The position numbers and the translations under genes are program-made. The notes beneath the pieces are model-generated. The model worked only from the letters and a program-made list of their open reading frames with translations. It ran no database searches and was not told where the DNA came from. Below are positions 17,753 to 25,603 of a stretch of 64,000 bases of DNA, piece by piece; the first letter of the stretch is position 1; each line of letters begins with the position of its first letter. This stretch comes from JAHDHW01 sp965220465 (lineage in GTDB: Bacteria; Bacteroidota; Bacteroidia; Chitinophagales; Saprospiraceae), in assembly GCA_965220465.1 (NCBI GenBank), contig CBDCPZ010000025.1:744001-808000 (forward strand). The letters run 5' to 3'.

Positions 17753-18814
17753 TCACTCTTTAGTATTATTTAATTTAGCCCATCCGGAGTTTTGTTTTTC
17801 CTTCAATCCGCGTAAGCTCTTATTAATGGGTTCATCTAGTTTATTATCTTCGTTTTCGATATTTGAAGCCATATGAAAATATTCAGAAGCTTCTTTATAT
17901 TGAAAATTGGTATCATATTCTACACCAATTGAATAATAAGTGAATTGAATATTTGAAGCAAAATCATTTTCAAAATTATTAAAAAGAAGCGATTCCTCTA
18001 TGTCTTTAAGATTTCCTGTTGTTGATTTACCATTGGCCGAAATATAAGAACTTTGATGAGCCAATTGCCCATCGCTCCATTCCGTCAATAATTGGTCACC
18101 ATTTTGGTACAGGAATTTGACATCGCCATCAAATTTTCCAACCGCCCAGTTTCCAATGATGGTATCTCCATTCTCCCATATTATCTTGCCTTCACCATCC
18201 CGTAAACCATCTTTTACAGATCCTATATAAGTACTTCCATTGTTCTGTGTAAAACTTCCATGCCCGTCAGGCAGGTTATCGTTCCATTCTCCGTAATAGC
18301 CTTCGTTATTATTAAGGACTACACTTCCTTTGCCGTGCATTTTATTATCCAGGAAATCACCAAAATATTCCGCTCCATTTGCCCAAATAAAAACACCATA
18401 ACCATTCATCTGGTTATTGCTCCATGCCCCTTCATAACGGCTTCCATTTCTAAATTGAAACTCTCCAAATCCATTCCTTTCCCCTTCGACAAAAGTCCCA
18501 ATATAGTAACTTCCATCGGGCCATTTCATGAACCCTTTGCCATTGGGTTTTCCATAGCTGATTTCTCCGTTGTACAAACTGCCATCCTTAAATATAATTA
18601 TACCAACACAATATTTTTTCTCTGGCGGACAATCGCCCAGCTTCACTTCTTTGATTATACCAAGATCTATTGAAGGCATATCATTAGATAAATCAGCTAA
18701 GTCGTAAGAAGTATATTCTCCTATAGGATTGGCATTAATCTCATAAGCTTGTAAGTGGAAAGAAAATATTAGGTTGAGGACGAGGGAAAACGTGATGTTA
18801 TGTAGTATTCTCAT
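17753..18814 (-). CDS. Secreted MORN-repeat protein
   Basis: A 353-residue protein with a signal peptide (basic start, hydrophobic core, end near LQA about 23) and about seven MORN repeats of 23 residues between about 78 and 245, e.g. YNGEISYGKPNGKGFMKW and YIGTFVEGERNGFGEFQF. After the repeats is a helical part resembling a single TPR unit (YKEASEYFHMA). MORN repeats form beta-hairpin rods that bind proteins or lipids. Here the signal peptide places it outside the cytoplasm. A near-consensus TTTG box lies two bases before the ATG. Partner unknown. Confidence 0.82.
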   Translation of the reverse strand: MRILHNITFSLVLNLIFSFHLQAYEINANPIGEYTSYDLADLSNDMPSIDLGIIKEVKLGDCPPEKKYCVGIIIFKDGSLYNGEISYGKPNGKGFMKWPDGSYYIGTFVEGERNGFGEFQFRNGSRYEGAWSNNQMNGYGVFIWANGAEYFGDFLDNKMHGKGSVVLNNNEGYYGEWNDNLPDGHGSFTQNNGSTYIGSVKDGLRDGEGKIIWENGDTIIGNWAVGKFDGDVKFLYQNGDQLLTEWSDGQLAHQSSYISANGKSTTGNLKDIEESLLFNNFENDFASNIQFTYYSIGVEYDTNFQYKEASEYFHMASNIENEDNKLDEPINKSLRGLKEKQNSGWAKLNNTKE

Positions 18815-19430
18815 GTCAAATTATATTTATTACTTAGAAAATGGTTACTCTAATTTTAATATACCAATTGATTGAGAATTCAAGAGAATCTCGGATTAGA
18901 ACAATTAGTTGAGATTCATTGTGATATTTTGTGTTCAAACTTTATACCAAAATATTGTTAATAAAAAGGCTTTAATTTTTTAAAAACAGAAATCCAATAA
19001 ATGCTACAGTTGAAAATAATGGAAGTTTTTATTTGCCCGATTTGTGCCGTTTTATTTATTCATTTATAGGTTGCTTTAGTTTTTCTATTGCAATCGAGTG
19101 GAAATTCCGGGATTAATTGGCGAAGTACTTAAGGAGTACAATAGATTAGTCACAGAACAAAAAACAGATAAAGCCCTACAGCTGTAATGCTTTCAGTGCA
19201 TGTAAACAAAGAAATATTAAAAATCCTCTGCCAACATATTTACAAGCACCTACATTATATGTATCTACATTACTAACTTATAAGGTGAACATTACTGATT
19301 TATCCAGAGCCCTATATATTACAATGATTTATTATGTAAAAATTTTATTAATTATTTTGCTCAGATTATTTGAATTGGCATAGTTTTTTGATAAGATGAG
19401 AATGTAAACCATGTTAAAAATACATACGCC
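18815..19430. other. Intergenic region without a recognisable gene
   Basis: 616 bp of AT-rich DNA between the MORN gene (minus) and the surface-protein island (plus). No ORF with gene-like features, no tRNA and no strong hairpin seen. A TGGCA-N7-TTGA sequence at about 19377-19392 resembles a sigma-54 promoter but its spacing is one base too long. Confidence 0.5.
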
Positions 19431-19970
19431 ATGACGAAAAGGACCAACTTATTGGTATTGGTATGTCTTCTGTCTTCTTTCATCCTTTCTGAGCTTTATG
19501 CTCAAGTAGGGATAGGGACAGAAAATCCTACTAATACGCTACATATTAAACCATTGGATTCAAACGAGGATCCTCTAAGAATTGAAAATTTAAACAAAAT
19601 AATGCAAGGAGATTCTGCCTTATTGGTTGTTGACCCGGCTACGGGAGTTGTTCGTTATTTGAACATTGATAGTCTATTTACTTATATGTCAAATTTTGAA
19701 GATCTCGACCTGGATAATACCAATGAATTGCAGAATGCTGCGGAAGTACCGATTGTCCCAACTACCGATTTAGATAATGACGGAACAGCCGAACAAAATG
19801 TTTATCAGGCTCTTTTAGTTTTAGGAGATAAACTCCCAAAAGGGACCTTTAAGTCGATAGGTGAGGCACGCAACGCAGGGCTTGTTGATGGTGATTCGTT
19901 TTTTGCTGACCCCAAAGGGGTTTTTGGATGTAGTGGATGTACCATCACCCTACATGCCGGAATGAATTAA
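19431..19970 (+). CDS. Secreted tail-fibre-like protein
   Basis: A 179-residue exported protein. The signal peptide ends near LYAQ (25), directly followed by VGIGTENPTNTLHI, the start typical of Bacteroidota proteins related to phage tail-fibre/collar repeats. The middle has Asp/Asn-rich stretches (DLDLDNTNELQN; DLDNDGTAEQNVYQALL), the latter resembling the VQAAID-type repeat. It ends with a small Cys-containing tail (GCSGCTITLHAG). No S74 autoprotease domain is present. Likely a short surface fibre subunit. It ends 45 bp before a strong terminator, so it is a single-gene transcript. Confidence 0.65.
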   Translation: MTKRTNLLVLVCLLSSFILSELYAQVGIGTENPTNTLHIKPLDSNEDPLRIENLNKIMQGDSALLVVDPATGVVRYLNIDSLFTYMSNFEDLDLDNTNELQNAAEVPIVPTTDLDNDGTAEQNVYQALLVLGDKLPKGTFKSIGEARNAGLVDGDSFFADPKGVFGCSGCTITLHAGMN

Positions 19971-20014
19971 TCTCTACAGCTTTCTTCCTTTTGCTCTTTA
20001 ATAAAGGAGCCATT

Positions 20015-20053
20015 ATATACCTGATGTTCATTGAAACGTCAGGTATATTTTGT
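20015..20053 (+). terminator. Intrinsic terminator
   Basis: A ten-base perfect stem ATATACCTGA/TCAGGTATAT (20015-20024 with 20039-20048), extended inward by four more pairs, followed by TTTGTT. Confidence 0.85.
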
Positions 20054-20221
20054 TATAACCAGGCACAAAGAATTAAACAAAAATATTCTGAACTTATTTA
20101 GCCTGATTCCTTAGCAACAACTATAACCTGAAAATAATAATGTGATAGTTCCGGTGATTTTGCCTTACTATATATTAAGCACTTATTATTTCATTTAAAA
20201 GAATTTTAAACGTCAAGTATT

Positions 20222-21028
20222 ATGAAAAAACGAATATTATTTACGCTCGCTATTTTTAGCTTGTTTGGAAGCTCTTTAATGGCTCAAGCTGTTGAAGGTG
20301 GTGCAGGTGTTGTCTTCGTCGATGCCGATCCTAATGGAATTACTGCATTGGAAGATGTATCAGCAAATGAAGCCAATGTAGCTTATAATCGAGCGACTCA
20401 AATGCTCTATGTCTTTGATCCTGCGGGTACTGCCGGGGTAGATCAATGGATTGCAGTAGATGTCACTTCAACGGTAACCTCCGTAGTAGGAACCAATGAC
20501 ATTTCCGTAACGAATGTCGGAGGAGTGTACACTGTAGATTTCACAGAAGCATTGACGAGTTTAACGTGGACTGCAGGTACCCATACTTTGACTTATACGG
20601 ATGAAGCGGGTACTGCCAATTCTGTTGTCATAGATGGTACAACTGATGTTAACGGCTCTAACAGTATCAATGTAACTGGTGCGGGAACAGTAGCGAGTCC
20701 ATATGTAGTGGAGATTGATGGAGCTCATACAGGTGGAAATAATGGTTTTGTACCGGTGACAGATGGTGCAGGAAATCTGACTTGGCAAGGCGTAGTTGAT
20801 GCTGCAGCTTTTACCGCTACAGGTGAATTGGAATTGACATTAACAGATGGTTCTACTGTACTGGTGAATATGGAATCTATTCCAACAGTTGCCGATAAAA
20901 GTGAGCTGGATGCTGCTGCTGCTGCTGTAGATGGTACATCAGGTGGTGTAGCCAGAGCTGCCAATCTGAACACTTTTGGTATGCCGGCAACAGCGGATTA
21001 CGGAGTGCTGTTCTTTATTAGTAACTAA
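20222..21028 (+). CDS. Secreted tail-fibre-like/hypothetical surface protein
   Basis: A 268-residue exported protein with a clear signal peptide (MKKRILFTLAIFSLFG... LMAQ, 22). The rest is rich in Thr, Val, Ala and Gly with few charges. It begins with VVFVDADPNGITAL and has beta-repeat-like pieces (LTWTAGTHTLTYTDEAG; GAGTVASPYVVEI; WQGVVDAAAFTATGELEL), as in trimeric fibre proteins. A poly-Ala segment (SELDAAAAAVDG) near the end may form a helix or coiled coil. No sorting domain recognised. Function inferred only as a surface structural protein. Confidence 0.65.
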   Translation: MKKRILFTLAIFSLFGSSLMAQAVEGGAGVVFVDADPNGITALEDVSANEANVAYNRATQMLYVFDPAGTAGVDQWIAVDVTSTVTSVVGTNDISVTNVGGVYTVDFTEALTSLTWTAGTHTLTYTDEAGTANSVVIDGTTDVNGSNSINVTGAGTVASPYVVEIDGAHTGGNNGFVPVTDGAGNLTWQGVVDAAAFTATGELELTLTDGSTVLVNMESIPTVADKSELDAAAAAVDGTSGGVARAANLNTFGMPATADYGVLFFISN

Positions 21029-21054
21029 TACTCAGTAAAAACCTGACGTTGAGA

Positions 21055-21104
21055 GTTTTCGAAGCAAAGAGTTTTTATAAATTCTTGCTTCGAAGACTTT
21101 TTTT
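21055..21104 (+). terminator. Intrinsic terminator
   Basis: A 13-bp stem (21055-21067 with 21085-21097, one G-T pair) followed directly by a run of seven T. It terminates the gene ending at 21028. Confidence 0.88.
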
Positions 21105-21595
21105 CATCAGTTATTTTTTTTAGCGAGATGCAAATTATTTGAATCTTTGCTAAAATAAGAAGCAGACGCATAAAGCAAATACTTTTTGAAAAATGAACAA
21201 AATCACCCCCTATATTTTTTCTTCTTCGATACACTGCTATTCGTTTGATTTTTAATAAGATCGGACAAACCGTAGTATTTATAAAATACAACACCTTCAG
21301 TTGTACTCACAACATTTTCACCAAAGGATAGCAGAAAAGCGAATAAACAAATATTCGGGTAAATCGGTGGTTTTCAATCCAATTAGCTATTTGTCAAAGC
21401 AAAAACCAGCTTGGTTTATATTTTATGAAAAAACCTTGTTCCAATTGAAAAGTAGGCACAGTTTTTTCATAGTATAAAAAAATATTATAAATATTAATTT
21501 TAATATGTTTTAAATAATTACATTTTAAAATTATAACCATAAAAGAACAAAAATAGATCAGCAAAGCTTTTGGGCCTGTTGAGTTTTAATAACAA
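21105..21595. other. Leader region of the surface-protein operon
   Basis: 491 bp of AT-rich DNA with no gene seen. A GGCAC-containing sequence at 21454-21468 has sigma-54-like spacing but poor -12 bases. No TACC-N8-GGTA site was found with it. Confidence 0.4.
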
Positions 21596-23494
21596 ATGAG
21601 AAAAATTATCCCCCTGATTTTTTCTGTTTTATCTTCCCTTGTTGCCCTTGGGCAGGCAAATGGTGGTTGGGGTACTTGTGAGTTTGCCACAGTAGTTGCC
21701 ATGAACGCTTACGATCCTTCCGGCAGTAATTTTTCCTGTAAAAAAGTTTATGTACAAGCTACTGATGAACATTATTATTGGGATGGTTCCGTATGGGTAT
21801 TGGTAAGTGATGATCAAAATGCTTCTGAAGTACCGTTTTCTCCTGCCGGAACCATATCTTCCACAGATGTCCAAGCCGCAATAGAAGAAATTGAACCAGA
21901 TATTTATGGCTCCATTGATGTTCACGATGATGTCGATATTACAACAACGCCTCCTTCAAGTGGGGATTTATTAGTTTGGGATGGCAGTAACTTTGTACCC
22001 CAAGCCACGGATAACGGTTATACAATTTTCAATATTTTTGCCGAAGAAAATGCTGCACTGGGAGCCGGAAATTATGAATGGGCTTACGGTAATGGTTCTA
22101 ATACATCAAATGGTGACGGAATTGTTATTCCTATCGATTGTGAGTTGTTTGCTATGTCGCTAAATCATGAGGGCGGGGCCAATACGGTCGTTCGGATTGT
22201 TAAAAATACAGATGCTTCTCTTGCTTCGTATCAGGTCCAAACTTCAGGAACTGAAAACGGCTATAATACTTTCGGTACACCGCTTTCCTTTTCGGCGGGC
22301 GATATCGCAAATTTCACAACAGTCTCTGCTTCAGCATCTGGAACTACGGCCCGTGTTTCGGCTTGGTTTAGAGTCCGATCCACACCTGCTTCTACTAGTT
22401 TGCTGAACGATCTTCTTGATGTTTCAGCAGGTGGAATTACTAGTGACCAAATATTGCAGTATGACGGTTCCTCTTTTGTTCCAATAGACTTTAGTGGCGA
22501 TAATATTACTTATGATAATTCTACTTCTGGATTAACAGCCACTGATGTCCAGGCAGCTATCGACGAAGTTGCTCTTAGCAGTGGAAATATATACACTACT
22601 AACGGCACCTTATCCGCAGATCGTACTGTAACTTTTTCAACTTATGACCTGGAAATGGATCTGACCAGCACAGGAGACTTCAATGTGCTTGACAATGGAA
22701 CATCAGCTTTTTCTGTCCATGATAATGGACTGGTAGCAATTGGAAATATTACTCCGGTAGCTCCTTTACATATATACGAAGCAACTGGAACAGCTGCCTC
22801 TGCCAGTGATGGAACAATAGTTATAGAACATGGAAATAGCGGTGGTGAAAGTTCTATTGTTTTTAAAAGTAATGTAGATGAAGGAAGTGATTATGGTTAT
22901 ATCTCTTACAGTGATGATGGAAGTGGGAATGGATCTACTAGCCAGAATAGCTTGTTGACAATAGGTGTAGAAAATAATGGTTCCGGTAGCAACGTAGATG
23001 ACATCGCGATTTTGCCAACAGGTTCTTTAGGCGTAGGAACCATTGCACCCCAGGCCAAACTTGATGTGGATGGAGGTTCTGTACGTTTTTCAGATTATGG
23101 AGCCGGTACTTATGAAGATACGACAGCCGTTTATTTGCTGGGAGTAGAATCTGACGGGGATGTTATTGAAATGAATACTGCAAAGTCTTCCAGGATATTT
23201 TACCCACCGGCTTTGGTTATAGATGCCAGTTCAACAGGTACTAGTTTGACATTGGATTTACATCAACAATATATTAATTTATTTGGCTCTCCGGCAGTTG
23301 CCAGCTCTGGGGCGCCTTCTGTCATTCCTACCTATGCAGAAACCGAATTGTATTATTACGTCACGGATTATGACAATACTGTTTTCAGTAATCTGAGTAT
23401 AAGCGCTGCCGGCGTTTTGACTTATGATATCGATGCCGTTCCTACAGACAATTGCTCCGTTCTCAATGTAGTATTTGTAGTTAAAGAGCCCTAA
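21596..23494 (+). CDS. Secreted tail-fibre-like protein with VQAAIDE repeats
   Basis: A 632-residue exported protein (signal peptide ends near ALGQ, 20). Two copies of the phage tail-fibre spacer repeat are visible, ISSTDVQAAIEEI and LTATDVQAAIDEV. It also has WDGSNFVPQ/YDGSSFVPI repeats and the pair AIGNITPVAPLHIYEA and LGVGTIAPQAKLDVDGG, which are the repeats seen in collar and tail-fibre-like surface proteins. The C-terminus is a separate beta-rich domain ending SVLNVVFVVKEP. No S74 or T9SS domain. The stop overlaps the next start (TAATG), so the two proteins are translationally coupled. Likely a long trimeric surface fibre. Confidence 0.75.
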   Translation: MRKIIPLIFSVLSSLVALGQANGGWGTCEFATVVAMNAYDPSGSNFSCKKVYVQATDEHYYWDGSVWVLVSDDQNASEVPFSPAGTISSTDVQAAIEEIEPDIYGSIDVHDDVDITTTPPSSGDLLVWDGSNFVPQATDNGYTIFNIFAEENAALGAGNYEWAYGNGSNTSNGDGIVIPIDCELFAMSLNHEGGANTVVRIVKNTDASLASYQVQTSGTENGYNTFGTPLSFSAGDIANFTTVSASASGTTARVSAWFRVRSTPASTSLLNDLLDVSAGGITSDQILQYDGSSFVPIDFSGDNITYDNSTSGLTATDVQAAIDEVALSSGNIYTTNGTLSADRTVTFSTYDLEMDLTSTGDFNVLDNGTSAFSVHDNGLVAIGNITPVAPLHIYEATGTAASASDGTIVIEHGNSGGESSIVFKSNVDEGSDYGYISYSDDGSGNGSTSQNSLLTIGVENNGSGSNVDDIAILPTGSLGVGTIAPQAKLDVDGGSVRFSDYGAGTYEDTTAVYLLGVESDGDVIEMNTAKSSRIFYPPALVIDASSTGTSLTLDLHQQYINLFGSPAVASSGAPSVIPTYAETELYYYVTDYDNTVFSNLSISAAGVLTYDIDAVPTDNCSVLNVVFVVKEP

Positions 23495-25461
23495 TGAAAA
23501 TTATCAAAATCACTTTTCTGTTTTTATTGATTGGCTTTTTCTGCCAGGCACAGCCCAATTTTACACAAAATACGGTAGATGGCTCCTACAATGGTGCGAC
23601 AAGTGTTTTTGCAATAGACCTTGATCAAGATGGTGACATGGACATTCTCGGTACAGCTGATGTTGATAAGGATCTCACCTGGTGGGAGAATGATGGTTCA
23701 CAGAATTTTACTACACATACTATTGATGGAAACTACAATGGTGCTTATGATGTATTTGCAATTGATATGGATGATGATGGAGATATTGACATTTTAAGTG
23801 TAGGATATAACGACGATGATGTTACCTGGTGGGAAAACGATGGTAGCGAAAACTTTACAGAACATACCATTGACGGTAGTTATGATGGGGCGATTTCAAT
23901 ATTTGCTATTGATATAGATAGTGATGGTGATATTGATGTATTAGCTACTTCTTACTCCGATGATGACCTTCATTGGTGGGAAAATGATGGTAGTGAAAAC
24001 TTTACTAAAAGAGCTATTGATACTAACTATGATGGTGCTTACGAAGTCTTTGCTATTGATCTTGATGAAGATGGAGATATTGATATACTCAGCACAGCAT
24101 ATAACGATGACGACATCACCTGGTGGGAAAACGATGGTAGTGAAAACTTTACAGAACATACCATTGACGGAAGTTATAATGGTGCGCGGGGTGTCTATGC
24201 AATAGACCTGGATGAAGATGGAGATATTGATGTGCTTGGTACAGCTTATAACGATGACGACATCACCTGGTGGGAAAACAATGGCAGCGAAAGTTTTACC
24301 CAACATACTATTGAGGGCAACTATGATGGTGCAACAGCAATATATCCAGCAGATCTTGATTGTGATGGTGATATTGATCTGGTGACCGCCGGATACAACG
24401 AAGATGATATTACCTGGTGGGAAAACGATGGTAGTGAAAACTTTACAGAACGTACTATTATCGGAAATTTCAACGGTGCTTCGAATGTATATGTCGCGGA
24501 TATAGATAGCGATGATTTTTTTGACGTCTTAGGGACTGCATATTTGGACGATGATATAACCTGGTGGGAAAACGACCTGACAGGATCAGGATGTGCTACA
24601 GATAGTGATAATGATGGCATTGTTGATGCAGATGATTTAGATGATGATAATGATGGAATTTTAGATGAAGATGAATGTAATGTAGCTTCCATTACATTTT
24701 TGAATGGAGGTTTTGAATCCCCGGTTATGACTGTTACCACTTGGACATTAGTACATGAATCATCAGTTCCTGGATGGGAAACTACGGCAGCAGACGGATT
24801 AATAGAATTTTGGAATTCAGGATTTAATGGGGTGCCTTCGCAAGAAGGCAGCCAGTTTGTGGAATTAAATGCCAATGTAGTTTCCACCCTTTTTCAAACA
24901 TTTACCATAAATGGATTGGGAGGAACGGTGGATTGGTCTCTTTATCATCGGGGACGATCCGGGGTAGAAGTAGCGAATGTTTTGATGGGGGAAACTTTGG
25001 GGACGGCAACCATTCAGCAAGTCATGTCTGATGGTACCGGATCATGGGGATTTTATTCAGGCACATATAATATTCCTGTGGGAATAACTACTTTGGTTAT
25101 CGCTTTTGAATCTACTTCGGGTGGAAGCCTTGGAAATTTTTTGGATGATGTTCAAGTAACTCTGGATCAACCTTGTTTAGATACGGACGGTGATAGTATC
25201 ACCAATGAACTTGACACAGATTCTGATGATGATGGTTGTCAAGATGCTATTGAAGGTGCGGGTAGTTTTACTTCTGCAGATCTTAATGCAAATGAAGAAT
25301 TAAGTGGTTCTGTTGATAGTAACGGCATACCAACTTTAGCATCAGGAGGACAAGCGACTACTAGTGATGTAACAGATGCTGGAACCACTTCTCAATGCTC
25401 ATCGTCATGTGAAACCATCAAGATCAATCGCCATATAAGTACTCAAGTACTTCGAGAATAA
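23494..25461 (+). CDS. FG-GAP/VCBS repeat surface protein
   Basis: A 655-residue exported protein (signal peptide to about CQAQ, 20). Residues about 22-365 hold seven to eight repeats of 49 residues (147 bp period), each with a calcium loop DxDxDGDxD followed by a TWWENDGS motif, as in FG-GAP/VCBS beta-propellers. Then come DSDNDGIVDADDLDDDNDG thrombospondin-3-like calcium repeats, a DUF642-like jelly-roll part (FLNGGFESP; FLDDVQVTL), another calcium linker, and a Cys-bearing tail SCETIKINRHI. That tail is shared with the FG-GAP gene downstream and is neither a type A nor a type B T9SS domain. Start codon overlaps the preceding stop. Confidence 0.82.
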   Translation: MKIIKITFLFLLIGFFCQAQPNFTQNTVDGSYNGATSVFAIDLDQDGDMDILGTADVDKDLTWWENDGSQNFTTHTIDGNYNGAYDVFAIDMDDDGDIDILSVGYNDDDVTWWENDGSENFTEHTIDGSYDGAISIFAIDIDSDGDIDVLATSYSDDDLHWWENDGSENFTKRAIDTNYDGAYEVFAIDLDEDGDIDILSTAYNDDDITWWENDGSENFTEHTIDGSYNGARGVYAIDLDEDGDIDVLGTAYNDDDITWWENNGSESFTQHTIEGNYDGATAIYPADLDCDGDIDLVTAGYNEDDITWWENDGSENFTERTIIGNFNGASNVYVADIDSDDFFDVLGTAYLDDDITWWENDLTGSGCATDSDNDGIVDADDLDDDNDGILDEDECNVASITFLNGGFESPVMTVTTWTLVHESSVPGWETTAADGLIEFWNSGFNGVPSQEGSQFVELNANVVSTLFQTFTINGLGGTVDWSLYHRGRSGVEVANVLMGETLGTATIQQVMSDGTGSWGFYSGTYNIPVGITTLVIAFESTSGGSLGNFLDDVQVTLDQPCLDTDGDSITNELDTDSDDDGCQDAIEGAGSFTSADLNANEELSGSVDSNGIPTLASGGQATTSDVTDAGTTSQCSSSCETIKINRHISTQVLRE

Positions 25462-25462
25462 T

Positions 25463-25498
25463 GACTTTGTTCTCAATGTAGTTTTCGTGGTAAAATAA
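25463..25498 (+). pseudogene. Fossil 3' end of a tail-fibre-like gene
   Basis: Directly after the FG-GAP stop codon, frame +1 reads DFVLNVVFVVK and stop. The same VLNVVFVVK ends the gene at 21596-23494. Over 27 bp (25469-25495 against 23459-23485) four bases differ and all four are third codon positions. This is a coding remnant, not chance. Either the FG-GAP gene was inserted between two related genes, or a frameshift replaced an older C-terminus. Confidence 0.6.
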
Positions 25499-25603
25499 TC
25501 AATGAATAAATATTAAAAACATATTCAATTCTATACACATTGGTGTTATTCATCAGGAACAAGCTACGTTTACAGAATATCCAATTGATAGCAATTTATG
25601 TAA

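Noticed and set aside
18945..18960. TACC-N8-GTTA near-palindrome
   Set aside because: One mismatch, no central TT, and over 400 bp from the nearest candidate promoter.
19377..19392. TGGCA-N7-TTGA resembling a sigma-54 promoter before 19431
   Set aside because: Spacing is one base too long and no TACC-N8-GGTA site lies at the expected distance.
21025..21294. An 89-codon minus-strand reading frame
   Set aside because: It runs through the strong terminator at 21055-21104, has no protein-like composition and overlaps the end of the preceding gene.
21454..21468. GGCAC-containing sigma-54-like sequence before the surface operon
   Set aside because: The -12 half is poor (TTTC) and there is no upstream palindrome.
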